Positions 1 to 6,915 of a DNA stretch of 30,200 nt are shown one piece after another; within the stretch, counting starts at the first letter, position 1, and the number at the start of each line of letters is the position of its first letter. The position numbers and the translations under genes were made by a program. The notes beneath the pieces are model-generated. The model ran no database searches, had not been told where the DNA came from, and saw only the letters and a program-made list of their open reading frames with translations. The stretch is from contig CAZJQO010000006.1 in assembly GCA_964548595.1 (NCBI GenBank), positions 1 through 30,200 of the forward strand, given 5' to 3'. Source of the DNA: JAJYVH01 sp964548595 (GTDB lineage Archaea; Micrarchaeota; Micrarchaeia; Micrarchaeales; CABMGC01).

Positions 1-230
1 GCTATACGCCACCGTGAGAGTCGTTCTGCCACTACTCTACTGTCCAGAACATAGTGCTTTATAATGTGCTTCCCAGTATATTTTTATGGGGAGCGTGCGA
101 TTTAGGTTGAAAGTAAGTTTTCTTGGAGCGCTATTCAGACCTTAAGTATTCGTCTCGAATAGTGGGACAGTCAAATGCCGCATTACTAAAATATACAGTT
201 CGGATTTGTTGTGCATCTGAACCGTGCTTG
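1..230. other. non-coding stretch, nothing recognised
   Basis: No open frame with a plausible start, no recognisable protein fragment and no complete RNA gene was found on either strand. Base composition is visibly more AT-rich than the core genes further right. It lies at the left edge, so it may be the intergenic tail of a feature outside the window. Confidence 0.5.
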
Positions 231-239
231 CTTATATAT
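231..239 (+). promoter_or_regulatory. TATA-like element before the tRNA-like sequence
   Basis: CTTATATAT is a good archaeal TATA-box match. It sits about 10-25 nt before a short segment that carries a tRNA T-arm-like motif at 259-270. No protein start follows at the expected distance, so if it is active it would make a small RNA. Inference from motif and spacing only. Confidence 0.35.
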
Positions 240-256
240 CTTGTTAGGGCCATCTG

Positions 257-280
257 ACGGGTTCAAATCCATGGAACCCA
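257..280 (+). repeat. degenerate tRNA 3'-end-like sequence, copy A
   Basis: The core GGGTTCAAATCC (259-270) is a typical archaeal B-box/T-loop sequence and is followed four bases later by AACCC. The same arrangement recurs at 371-392. In this copy the T-stem pairs for only two base pairs and no 5' tRNA portion is visible, so it cannot be a complete tRNA. It could be a decayed attachment site, a pseudo-tRNA or a 3' half. Confidence 0.4.
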
Positions 281-304
281 AAATTTTGCGCTAGAAAATT
301 TTGG
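278..304 (+). terminator. perfect AT-rich stem-loop (possible terminator)
   Basis: A 10-bp perfect inverted repeat: CCAAAATTTT at 278-287 and AAAATTTTGG at 295-304, with the seven-base loop GCGCTAG. It directly follows the first tRNA-like 3' end and precedes the second one, so it could terminate or protect a small transcript started at the TATA element near 231. Confidence 0.4.
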
Positions 305-368
305 TGGGCTTATGAGAGCGAAAAGCGGTGTAAAAGAGCTGAAATGCTTTGATGCGGGACCTGCAAAT

Positions 369-393
369 CTGGGTTCAAATCCCAGCAACCCCA
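369..393 (+). other. tRNA 3'-end sequence without a 5' half (att-like)
   Basis: T-stem CTGGG (369-373), T-loop TTCAAAT (374-380), T-stem CCCAG (381-385), 3' acceptor strand CAACCCC (386-392) and an A discriminator at 393. The T-arm is perfect. The 5' acceptor it needs, GGGGTTG, is absent upstream, and no satisfactory D-arm or anticodon arm could be built on the preceding bases. It is immediately followed by an integrase C-terminal fragment, which is what an integration scar in the 3' end of a tRNA gene looks like. The alternative is a genuine 3' half of a split tRNA, as known in some Nanoarchaeota. Confidence 0.6.
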
Positions 394-612
394 AACGCCT
401 TGAAGTCGAGGTGCAAGTACGCCAACGGCGCGGATTTCCTGCACTGCACGCGCTGCGGCGCGCCGCTTGATGCAGCTACGGTCATGAGGAGCGAGGAAGA
501 GAGCGGGACTCTGAAAGAGGCGATGTTTGAAATGCTCAAGGCTTAGGAGTTCTAGAGGGACGTGCTGAAGTATCTGGAGAAGAGAAGAGCAAGAAAGAGC
601 GCTGAGAAATGA
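394..612 (+). pseudogene. C-terminal remnant of an archaeal tyrosine integrase
   Basis: The translation contains RCKYANGADFLHCTRCGAPL, the second half of a zinc ribbon of the type that ends many archaeal phage-integrase family recombinases, followed by a helical tail. The frame is broken by two amber codons (TAG at 544-546 and 553-555) before a final TGA at 610-612; between and beyond them the residues (for example RDVLKYLEKRRARKS) still look like the natural helical end. The catalytic domain and the first zinc-binding pair are missing, replaced by the tRNA 3' end directly upstream. This is probably the last trace of an integrated element. Family assignment rests on the ribbon and the context, not on catalytic residues. 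Confidence 0.55.
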
Positions 613-624
613 AACTGTGAAAAC

Positions 625-1050
625 ATGAAGGTGTTATTCGTTTGCAGGAGCAATGCCGGCAGAAGCCAATGCGCGGAGGCCTTCTTTAACAAATACTCTA
701 GGAAAAACACGGGTGTCAGCGCTGGGCTCGACGTAAGCAGGGCCAGGACTGCGGGAAGTCCTCCTGGAGGGAGACTTGTTAAAGTGATGACGCAATATGG
801 GGTAGATGTATCCAGGAAGAAAAGGAAGCAGCTGAAAATCGGCATGTTGAGAGAAGCAGGCAGGATAGTGGTCCTGATGACCAAGCCTGAGATCAAGGAA
901 TTTCTGCCTAAATATTTCAAGAAATTTTCGGACAAGACCGTTTTCTGGGATATCGGAGATTTAAGGCACAACAAGCTCAAGAAACCACTGATAGCGAGAA
1001 CTGAAAAGATCAAGAGACTTACGCAGAAGCTTGTTGGAGAGATTGGTTGA
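625..1050 (+). CDS. low-molecular-weight protein tyrosine phosphatase / arsenate reductase-like
   Basis: The 141-residue protein begins MKVLFVCRSNAGRSQCAEAF. The P-loop C7-R8-S9-N10-A11-G12-R13-S14 fits the C-x5-R-S signature of low-molecular-weight phosphatases and thioredoxin-type arsenate reductases, where the cysteine is the nucleophile. A central DVSRKK segment and FWDIGDLRH near residue 110 correspond to the family's substrate loop and the W-D-I-x-D region with the general acid. The length is normal. It could dephosphorylate phosphotyrosine or reduce arsenate; the sequence does not decide, since the extra resolving cysteines of ArsC are not evident. It lies 12 nt after the integrase remnant and ends overlapping no intact gene, within an accessory island. 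Start ATG 625 is the only good choice; the ribosome site is weak. Confidence 0.85.
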   Translation: MKVLFVCRSNAGRSQCAEAFFNKYSRKNTGVSAGLDVSRARTAGSPPGGRLVKVMTQYGVDVSRKKRKQLKIGMLREAGRIVVLMTKPEIKEFLPKYFKKFSDKTVFWDIGDLRHNKLKKPLIARTEKIKRLTQKLVGEIG

Positions 1051-1070
1051 GGTAAAGAAGGTAGGACTAA

Positions 1071-1434
1071 ATGGATGCCGGATTCCGCCGGAGCCTGCTG
1101 CCGATAAGCAGCGTGAGCCTGCTGGGCACGTGCGAGACGAGATTCATGGAGAGCATAGAGGGGAGGCAGAAGGTTACGAAGCAGATGAAAGTGGGCAAGG
1201 TGATGTACGAGAGGCTTACCGCACCTCTTCCGAAAGTAACAATCTAGGAGGTCATAGACAAGAGTAAGAGCGGAGGAAAAGGAGGTATCAGGGAACTGCC
1301 GGTCACTGGCGGCAAGTACAAGCTGATAGGCAGGATTGATCAACTGGAGCAGGCGCAGACTGGGCGCTGTTGATTATGCTCCAGGCGTTGAGCAAACTGA
1401 CTTGTTTTTCATAAACAAAGCGGGCCAACTGTAG
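1071..1434 (+). pseudogene. decayed PD-(D/E)XK (Cas4/RecB-like) nuclease
   Basis: From ATG 1071 the frame reads SLLGTCETRFMESIEG, then KVGKVMYERL, a TAG at 1245-1247, and in the same frame EVIDKSKSGG and KYKLIGRIDQLE until TGA at 1371. A shift into the next frame at about 1363 gives GAVDYAPGVEQTDLFFINKAG, ending at TAG 1432. The order of a cysteine near the start, G-x-V-x-x-x-R/H, G-R-I-D and then D-Y-x-P-G resembles the Cas4/RecB-type nuclease core (H, G-x-x-D, D/E-x-K), but the histidine reads as tyrosine and the lysine as alanine. At least one nonsense change and one frameshift make it non-functional. No CRISPR array or other cas gene is visible. Family assignment is tentative. Confidence 0.4.
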
Positions 1435-1482
1435 ACAAGGCATTTAAAGCAAATGCTCCGAAATGTGTCGAGATGTGCGGCG

Positions 1483-1998
1483 ATGGAGGTCGAGCAGGAA
1501 AAAGATTCGAGGATTAGGGCAATAGCCTCAACGTTCGGTAGCTACACGGTCATACTGGCCAAGGTAACTCACGAACAGTACACGCATCTGCTTAAGCAAG
1601 GCTTGCGCGCACCGCTCCACCATGATACTGCATTGCTAGAATTGCAACAGGTATGTTACCAAGAGGTGCTGGCGGCCATGGACGGCGCTCCAATGGATGA
1701 TGGTAAATACGGCATGAAAAGTCTGCTGCAGGGCGAGCGTCTTTTTGTCAATGGTGATATCACTGGCCTGTTAGGGGAGTGTGTATTTGACAGGACAGGA
1801 AAACTCAAACCCGGGCGAGGACCAGCAGAAAGAACAGTCTTTGTTTCGCCCGGAGGCAGCCCGCTGATGCTTGTAGTGCGTTCAGATGATGATGTGGGCT
1901 ATAGGGACTTGCCGCGTTACGTGCTAACCTCGGCTCCCAATTTCGAGACGGTCACTGCAATACTGGCAAAGACAGAAGTGCGGTTACTAAAAAGGTAG
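1483..1998 (+). CDS. hypothetical protein, accessory island
   Basis: This 171-residue protein (MEVEQEKDSRIRAIASTFGS at the start) was not recognised. It has no predicted membrane segment or signal peptide and is a mixed alpha/beta soluble protein by appearance, with an acidic stretch VRSDDDVGYRD near residue 138. ATG 1483 is preferred over the in-frame ATG 1453 because a TATA-like ATTTAAAG lies at 1442-1449, which would put transcription start after 1453. The gene sits between a broken nuclease and a PadR regulator on the opposite strand. Whether it is still functional is unclear. Confidence 0.55.
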   Translation: MEVEQEKDSRIRAIASTFGSYTVILAKVTHEQYTHLLKQGLRAPLHHDTALLELQQVCYQEVLAAMDGAPMDDGKYGMKSLLQGERLFVNGDITGLLGECVFDRTGKLKPGRGPAERTVFVSPGGSPLMLVVRSDDDVGYRDLPRYVLTSAPNFETVTAILAKTEVRLLKR

Positions 1999-2072
1999 AG
2001 CGGCAGGCGCACCCAAGCCGTGGAGACCGGAAGCTCAGAATAAATTATACGCTAGGAAAGAGAAGCAATCGC

Positions 2073-2492
2073 CTAGCCAAGCTGCGAAAGCCTCTTTGCT
2101 AGCGCCGCTACCCTTGCCTTGTGCGCCGAGAAGTCGTTCTTCCTGCCCTGGGCCAGCTCCTCCAAATACGAGGTATTGTCCTCCATGTTCGTAAGTACCT
2201 CCTCGGTATCATTCGTGGGTCCCGATGCTTTCCTGTACTCGTCTGTCAGCTCGTACTTCCCATCTTTGTCCTTCTTTGCTATGTCCTCAGCTACCAGCTG
2301 CTCCAGCAACGGGTAGATGGTGCCTGGCGATGGCTTCCACCATCCGTAGCTCATCGATTCTATGGCTTCCATTATCTCTATCCCGTTCTTCGGGCCAGAT
2401 TCGAGCACGCGTATTACAGTGGGCCTTACCCAGCCCCTCTGCCCAAAGTGCCTGCGCCAGTGCTCTGCTCCAAAACAGTAGTCATTCCTCAT
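2073..2492 (-). CDS. PadR-family transcriptional regulator
   Basis: The 139-residue protein has the PadR winged-helix pattern: TVIRVLESGPKNGIEIMEAI (first helices), then WWKPSPGTIYPLLEQLVAE, the recognition helix and signature S-P-G-T-I-Y-P-L-L, and GKYELTDEYRKA as the wing. A C-terminal helical region from about residue 90 is the likely dimerisation arm. The N-terminal HWRRHFGQRGWVRP extension is common in archaeal members. PadR proteins usually repress their own gene or a neighbouring transporter or stress gene. The start ATG 2490-2492 has a ribosome site AGGTGA (2498-2503). The divergent gene at 2616 shares the 120-nt control region, and repeats there suggest autoregulation. Confidence 0.9.
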   Translation of the reverse strand: MRNDYCFGAEHWRRHFGQRGWVRPTVIRVLESGPKNGIEIMEAIESMSYGWWKPSPGTIYPLLEQLVAEDIAKKDKDGKYELTDEYRKASGPTNDTEEVLTNMEDNTSYLEELAQGRKNDFSAHKARVAALAKRLSQLG

Positions 2493-2497
2493 CTTTT

Positions 2498-2545
2498 CAC
2501 CTATACAATATCTACTATACGATATCTTATAAACGATATGATATT
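2498..2545 (-). promoter_or_regulatory. padR promoter and candidate operator
   Basis: On the minus strand a TATA-like TTTATAAG lies at about 2526-2533, roughly 35 nt before the padR start, followed by the ribosome site AGGTGA at 2498-2503. The TATA element is flanked by two copies of ACGATAT (plus strand, at about 2518-2524 and 2533-2539), one of which includes the palindrome GATATC. The arrangement suits a repressor that blocks TBP binding; assignment to PadR is inference. Confidence 0.45.
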
Positions 2546-2553
2546 TATAGGTT

Positions 2554-2568
2554 TCGCTTCCGAAGCGA
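2554..2568 (+). promoter_or_regulatory. perfect 7-1-7 palindrome upstream of the divergent gene
   Basis: TCGCTTC (2554-2560), one spacer base, GAAGCGA (2562-2568). It sits three bases before the TATA-like element ACTTTTATA at 2571-2579 that would serve the gene starting at 2616. The position over the BRE/TATA region fits an operator. Confidence 0.45.
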
Positions 2569-2615
2569 TTACTTTTATACCTGAAATGAGATGCCTAATC
2601 GCTAATGTGCCCCTG

Positions 2616-3284
2616 ATGGTGTGCGTGGAAAATATCAAGAAAAAAACAGAAATCATAAGTCCAGAAAAGGCAGCAGAGAATGAGGCAAGATGGCACATCT
2701 GGGAGGTGCTGAGCAAAAATGGCAAGACGCTCGAACCCGCTGACAAGATATGGCCCGAGTACGAGAGGGGCAGAGCCATTCTGAAGGACCTGATTCGAAA
2801 GCTGAACCTTAAAGAGGATGCGAAGCGCGCAGCAGTCGAAGCAGCAGAAAGGAATAAGTTGGTGGGGCGCGATGTGCTGGAATTGGTCAAAGCCAACGCC
2901 TCGGTGCTAAAAAGCATGGGCATACTGGAAGAAAGTGGGAAGTCCGCTGAAGACGATGGAAAACACTACAGCGCCAAGCTCTACATAGATCCGCAGAAGC
3001 TTCCCGCATACGGCGATATTCTTTCCACTGCAAAGTATCCTTTCAATGTGGTGTCGATATACCCGTTCGTTACTTTCAGGAAATTCGATAAGCGCAAAAT
3101 TTACATAGCAGACAAGCTCGTAAAGGCGGGGGTGCCAAAGGAAGAGCTTATGGGCATATCTGAGGCTGCTGTCAGAAACGAGCTGCTATACTCACTGAAC
3201 CCCGAAGTGGCAAAATTGCGGCAGCTGCTGATAGACGAAAAAATAGCAGAGACTGTGACTCTGGTGAGTACGCAGTCGCACTGA
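2616..3284 (+). CDS. hypothetical protein, divergent from padR
   Basis: This 222-residue protein was not recognised. The N-terminal third is rich in charged helices (for example RWHIWEVLSKNGKTL, then ERGRAILKDLIRKLNLKED) and could be a winged-helix or helical DNA-binding region, but no clear signature is present. The C-terminal part (KFDKRKIYIADKLVKAG onwards) is mixed alpha/beta. No membrane segment is seen. In-frame ATG codons lie at 2538, 2586 and 2616; 2616 is preferred because the TATA-like element at 2571-2579 places transcription start near 2600. Being divergent from padR with palindromes between them suggests it is the PadR target. The base composition is more AT-rich than in the core genes. 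Confidence 0.6.
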   Translation: MVCVENIKKKTEIISPEKAAENEARWHIWEVLSKNGKTLEPADKIWPEYERGRAILKDLIRKLNLKEDAKRAAVEAAERNKLVGRDVLELVKANASVLKSMGILEESGKSAEDDGKHYSAKLYIDPQKLPAYGDILSTAKYPFNVVSIYPFVTFRKFDKRKIYIADKLVKAGVPKEELMGISEAAVRNELLYSLNPEVAKLRQLLIDEKIAETVTLVSTQSH

Positions 3285-3351
3285 GGAGCTACCTGAATCT
3301 GTATTTACTAAAATAACAACAATAGTTGTATGTTTTGTAATTCCAAGATAT

Positions 3352-3359
3352 GCTTAAAT
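3352..3359 (+). promoter_or_regulatory. TATA box for the gene at 3390
   Basis: CTTAAATA is about 31-38 nt before the ATG at 3390, which also has the ribosome-site-like AGTGATT at 3381-3387. The same AGTGATTGC-ATG arrangement precedes the hydrolase gene at 6268. Confidence 0.5.
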
Positions 3360-3389
3360 ACCAAGGAAAGCACAAGAGACAGTGATTGC

Positions 3390-4121
3390 ATGGATAAAAC
3401 TGTGCGAAGAGAAGACACAAATCATAAGCCTGTTAATCTATACAAAACCCATGTCAAACTGCCCTATGACGATAAAACAAAAACATGGGCGTGCTCCTTC
3501 GATGATCTACTAGCCGAGGCTGTGAAGGGAAATACGTTCGTTTTCACACCAGAGAACGGCATAGCATCCGTATCTGTACAGCCTTGGGAAATTCCAAATC
3601 GGAGTTCCCCGCTCCCAGGCGCCATTTCGTATGACGAGGAAACTAAAAGGGTATTCTACATCATCCGTGCTGCAGAGATACGTATTAGGGGGCAGACTCT
3701 GCTTGACGCAAAAAAAACATACGATTTCGCATTTTATCAGCAGAAGGGCAGGGGTCTCTCTGGAATAGCTAGCGATGACCTAAAGCTCGAATTTCGTGCG
3801 GTTGACGAGAACACATTGCAGCTCAAAGTTTCGCTGCCGGTAGATGCTTATTATACAGATGGCGGTTCTGACTTGCCTCCAAACTACAAAGACGATGAAG
3901 ATAACAAAGACGATAGAGAAAAAGCACGCGATCTGTCTTCTTACCCTAATACTTCATTGCATTCAGAATTGAATAAACTTACAAGGAACAAAGGCATGTT
4001 GCCTATTCGACTTGAGGATCAGATACGTGCAAACATTGAGGTGCTTATGCCTTTGGTAGAAGGTATAATTGCGGATACCGATAAGGTTACAGTTGAAGAG
4101 CTGAAAAGAGTAGACGGGTAG
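3390..4121 (+). CDS. hypothetical soluble protein
   Basis: The 243-residue protein, starting MDKTVRREDTNHKPVNLYKT, was not recognised. It is hydrophilic with no membrane segment. The first two thirds look beta-rich (alternating segments such as TFVFTPENGIASVSVQPW and FYIIRAAEIRIRG). A strongly charged linker near residues 178-195 (NYKDDEDNKDDREKARD) precedes a helical C-terminal end (IRANIEVLMPLVEGII). ATG 3390 is chosen over the longer frame from 3330 because a TATA box lies at 3352-3359, inside the longer version, and AGTGATT precedes 3390. Codon use is more AT-rich than in the following trpS, which marks it as part of the accessory island. Confidence 0.65.
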   Translation: MDKTVRREDTNHKPVNLYKTHVKLPYDDKTKTWACSFDDLLAEAVKGNTFVFTPENGIASVSVQPWEIPNRSSPLPGAISYDEETKRVFYIIRAAEIRIRGQTLLDAKKTYDFAFYQQKGRGLSGIASDDLKLEFRAVDENTLQLKVSLPVDAYYTDGGSDLPPNYKDDEDNKDDREKARDLSSYPNTSLHSELNKLTRNKGMLPIRLEDQIRANIEVLMPLVEGIIADTDKVTVEELKRVDG

Positions 4122-4161
4122 TCAGCAATACTATTTTAATTATGGGCAAAGAAGTGTTAGC

Positions 4162-5286
4162 ATGGCAGCTGACTTTGAGGTAACGCCGTACAGGGTGGAA
4201 GGCAGGGTGGACTACGAAGCATACGCGAAGAAGTTCGGCATCAGCCTTATGGACAAGCGCATGGAGGAGCGCATAAGGAAGCATACTGGCACGCTGCACT
4301 ATATGTTCACGCGCAAGATATTCTTCGGCTACAGGGACCTTGACTTCGTGCTCGACGAATACGAGAAGGGCAACCCGTTCTATCTATATACCGGCATAGC
4401 CCCTTCGGGTTCCATGACCATAGGGCACTTGCTGAGCTTCATGATGGCCCAGTACCTGCAGGAGAAGTTTGGCGTCGAGGTGCTGATACAGATACCTGAC
4501 GAGGAGAAGTTCCTGATAAGGGAGGGCCTTACGCTCGAGAAGGTGCGCGAGCTGGCCTACGATGACGCAGCCAATGTGCTCGCGCTCGGCTTCGACAAGA
4601 AGAAGACGAAGATATTCTTCGACACCGAGTATGCAAAGACGATGTACAGGCAGGCAGTGCGTGTCGCGAAGCGCATAACGTTCTCCATGGTGAAGGATGC
4701 ATTCGGCTTCACGAACGAGAACAACGTGGGCAGCATTTTCTACACAAGCATGCAGGCTGTACCCGCTTTCCTGAAGTCGGTGCAGCTGGGCAAGAACGTC
4801 CCGTGCCTCATACCCCTCGGCCTTGACCAGGACGTGCACTTCAGGCTGGCGCGCGATGCCATAGCCAAACTGGGCTATTACAAGCCTGCCATAATACACA
4901 GCATCTTCCTGCCAAGCCTGAGCGGCAAGCAGAAGATGTCTGCAAGCGCAAGCGACGCCAACGACACAGTATACCTTAGCGACACTCCCGAGGTTGTGGA
5001 GAAGAAGGTGCGCATGGCGATAACAGGCCAGCAGGACACCGCTGAACTGCAGAAGAAGCTGGGGGGCGACCCCGACAAGTGCGCGGTCTGCCAGTACTAC
5101 AGGTACCTCTTCGAGCCTGACGACAGGAAGCTGAAGGAGATATTTGACGGAGAGCGAGAGGGCACTCTGCTCGCGGGGGAGCACAAGGTAGACCTGACGA
5201 AGAGGATCAACAAGTTCCTAGAAGCGCAGCTGAAGAAGAAGGAGCAGCTAATTGGCAGGCTCGACGACTACATACTCAGGGACTAA
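4162..5286 (+). CDS. trpS: tryptophanyl-tRNA synthetase
   Basis: This class I aminoacyl-tRNA synthetase charges tRNA-Trp with tryptophan. The 374-residue protein has the archaeal/eukaryotic layout: an N-terminal extension (about residues 1-70), then YTGIAPSGSMTIGHLL with the HIGH-type motif T-I-G-H at 86-89, the tryptophan-pocket region with QIPDEEKF, and the KMSKS-type loop as KMSAS at about 258-262. The KMSAS variant is common in archaeal and eukaryotic TrpRS. The C-terminal helical region carries the anticodon-binding domain. The length is normal. ATG 4162 follows an AT-rich TATA-like element at about 4129-4142. It is the first clearly core gene after the left accessory island and converges on the next gene, sharing CTAA at 5283-5286 as both stop codons. 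Confidence 0.97.
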   Translation: MAADFEVTPYRVEGRVDYEAYAKKFGISLMDKRMEERIRKHTGTLHYMFTRKIFFGYRDLDFVLDEYEKGNPFYLYTGIAPSGSMTIGHLLSFMMAQYLQEKFGVEVLIQIPDEEKFLIREGLTLEKVRELAYDDAANVLALGFDKKKTKIFFDTEYAKTMYRQAVRVAKRITFSMVKDAFGFTNENNVGSIFYTSMQAVPAFLKSVQLGKNVPCLIPLGLDQDVHFRLARDAIAKLGYYKPAIIHSIFLPSLSGKQKMSASASDANDTVYLSDTPEVVEKKVRMAITGQQDTAELQKKLGGDPDKCAVCQYYRYLFEPDDRKLKEIFDGEREGTLLAGEHKVDLTKRINKFLEAQLKKKEQLIGRLDDYILRD

Positions 5287-6182
5287 TCAAGGTGCGTAAC
5301 CTTCCCGGATGCGAAGATGCGCGGCACCTGCTTCCTCACAATAAGCACATCATCTCCCTTTTCAGCAGCGAACCGCGATCTCAGCTCAAGCTCCAACTCC
5401 TGCCCGCTTGCTTTTCTTACAACGCATTCTGCGTATGAGAAGCCAGCCGCAACCCCGTATACTGCGCCCTCGGCTACCTGTTCCTTCGCTATGCCGCTCT
5501 GCCTGCACGAGACAGTAAGCTTGCTGCACCTTGCGATCTGCCTGTCGCTGAGCAGGTCGCCTTTCTCTACGTCTTTGTCCTCTATTTCCTTGAGCGCAAG
5601 GCCAACGCGCGTGCCCGTTCCCGCCGACTCTACGTCCTCGTCCTGGCTCTGTATCGAGCGCACGCTCACCTGCTTGCCAGAAGTGTGGAAGAGCCTGTCG
5701 TGCTGCTTCACGGTGCCGCGCGTGACTATGCCAAGCACTACGGTGCCTATGCCCCTGACCGGAAACGCCTTGTCTACGTCTATCCTTACGCCGCCGACCT
5801 GCTCCTTTTCCGTCTCCGTTTCCAGAGCCTCCAGGAGTTCGCCCCTGGACACAGTCCTATAATGCTGTATGCCTGAGTCGCGCACGAGCGCAGACGCATC
5901 GTTGTCTTCGGTGAATATTGTCTTCTTGCCCAGTAACGAGCACGCAACAACAACCTCTCCGAATCTCCTGTCTATGTTGCGCGTGCTCACAAGCACGCTG
6001 GACGCCAGGAGCAGCGACTCGGGAAGCGCATAGGGCTTGTTCTCGTCCTGACTGGGGAAGAGCGCTGTAATCACTCCTCGTTCAGTCTTCCTGTTGTAGA
6101 ACGTTATGCCGTTCGCAGAGCCTTTCTTGCCTATGAATGCCGCAAGCTCCTCATCAAGCGGCACTGCAACAACAGTGTTCAT
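5283..6182 (-). CDS. SelB/EF-Tu-like translation-factor protein lacking a GTPase site
   Basis: In this 299-residue protein, residues about 130-215 are a clear translation-factor domain II: DKAFPVRGIGTVVLGIVTRG, then a V-x-V-R-S-I-Q-S strand, followed by AGTGTRVGLALKEIEDKDVE and KGDLLS, as in SelB and EF-Tu. A domain III-like beta region follows. The N-terminal 125 residues occupy the place of the G domain but have no P-loop (G-x4-G-K-S/T), no D-x-x-G and no N-K-x-D, so GTP hydrolysis is not expected. Such SelB paralogues are known in archaea, with unclear function. No selenocysteine genes are visible here. The start ATG 6182 is almost leaderless after TTTAAATAAA on the minus strand (about 6203-6212). 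Confidence 0.75.
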   Translation of the reverse strand: MNTVVAVPLDEELAAFIGKKGSANGITFYNRKTERGVITALFPSQDENKPYALPESLLLASSVLVSTRNIDRRFGEVVVACSLLGKKTIFTEDNDASALVRDSGIQHYRTVSRGELLEALETETEKEQVGGVRIDVDKAFPVRGIGTVVLGIVTRGTVKQHDRLFHTSGKQVSVRSIQSQDEDVESAGTGTRVGLALKEIEDKDVEKGDLLSDRQIARCSKLTVSCRQSGIAKEQVAEGAVYGVAAGFSYAECVVRKASGQELELELRSRFAAEKGDDVLIVRKQVPRIFASGKVTHLD

Positions 6183-6200
6183 GCGCCAATTTAGCCCCGC

Positions 6201-6240
6201 ATTTATTTAAACACCAGCTTATGTGCGGCACGTATAAATA
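6201..6240. promoter_or_regulatory. divergent promoter pair, SelB-like gene / hydrolase
   Basis: ATTTATTTAAAC at 6201-6212 serves as the TATA element for the minus-strand gene starting at 6182, and TATAAATA at 6233-6240 for the plus-strand gene at 6268. Spacing to each start fits archaeal promoters, and the minus-strand mRNA would be nearly leaderless. Confidence 0.6.
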
Positions 6241-6267
6241 TTTTTGATGGGCAAAAGGAGTGATTGC

Positions 6268-6915
6268 ATGGACGTTGACTTCCTGAAGTGGATAGAGCAT
6301 GCCGGCTTCCTCTTCAATGCAGGCGGCAAGAACGTTTACGTAGACCCGTACAAGATCCAGGGCAAATGGCCAGCGGCGGATGTGGTGTTCGTGACGCATA
6401 CGCACTTCGATCATTTCAGCGAGGGCGACATAGCGAAGATAGCTACCACGAAGACCAAGTTGGTGGCCCCGAAGGAGACTGCAAGCAGGATGCGCGGCAA
6501 GGATGTCATCGCTGTAGAGCCAGGGGAAAGGTACAGCATTGAGGGCATAGGGTTCGAAACTGTACCTGCATACAACATAAGCAAGGAGTTCCATCCCAAG
6601 GCCAACGGCTGGGTCGGCTATGTGATAAGCGTAGACGGCAGGCGCGTCTACCACGCAGGCGACACAGATCTTATCCCCGAGATGTCAGAGCTCAGCGTTG
6701 ACCTGGCGCTGCTTCCGGCAGGAGGCCATTATACGATGGACCTGGAAGGGGCCATCTCAGCCACAAAGAGCATAAAGGCCAGGGCCTATGCGCCCATGCA
6801 CTACAGGGCGCTTCTCGGCAAGGAAGGCGCCAGAAAAGCGGAGGAGAAGTTCGCGGCCAGCGTGCCAAACGCGATCATACTCGAGCAGGCGCAGGAGCCT
6901 TACTACACGCTTTGA
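6268..6915 (+). CDS. metal-dependent hydrolase, metallo-beta-lactamase fold (UPF0173-like)
   Basis: The 215-residue protein has the metallo-beta-lactamase signature T43-H44-T45-H46-F47-D48-H49, the downstream metal ligand H129 in YHAGDTD with D132, and a final H178 in MHYRALLG. These would bind two metal ions, usually zinc. The size and the YVDPYKI / HAGDTDLIPEM segments match the short UPF0173-type archaeal and bacterial hydrolases, whose substrate is not established. The start ATG 6268 is preferred over ATG 6244 because GGAGTGATT (6257-6265) is a good ribosome site and a TATA box is at 6233-6240. The gene converges on ksgA with a 41-nt overlap of the 3' ends. Confidence 0.9.
   Translation: MDVDFLKWIEHAGFLFNAGGKNVYVDPYKIQGKWPAADVVFVTHTHFDHFSEGDIAKIATTKTKLVAPKETASRMRGKDVIAVEPGERYSIEGIGFETVPAYNISKEFHPKANGWVGYVISVDGRRVYHAGDTDLIPEMSELSVDLALLPAGGHYTMDLEGAISATKSIKARAYAPMHYRALLGKEGARKAEEKFAASVPNAIILEQAQEPYYTL

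Noticed and set aside
301..393. A complete tRNA ending at 393, with an anticodon-arm-like AGAGC-TGAAAT-GCTTT
   Set aside because: The loop has six bases, the 5' acceptor cannot pair with CAACCCC and no D-arm fits; only the 3' part is tRNA-like.
541..1434. Three in-frame amber codons in two genes, suggesting TAG recoding (for example pyrrolysine)
   Set aside because: TAG ends many intact genes here (ATPase 1, nop5, pelota, the pilin-like gene, the HTH regulator), and the affected frames also carry deletions or frameshifts, so decay explains them.
5283..6182. Functional SelB and selenocysteine use
   Set aside because: No GTPase motifs, no SelD/SelA-type genes, no tRNA-Sec and no in-frame TGA in the genes seen.
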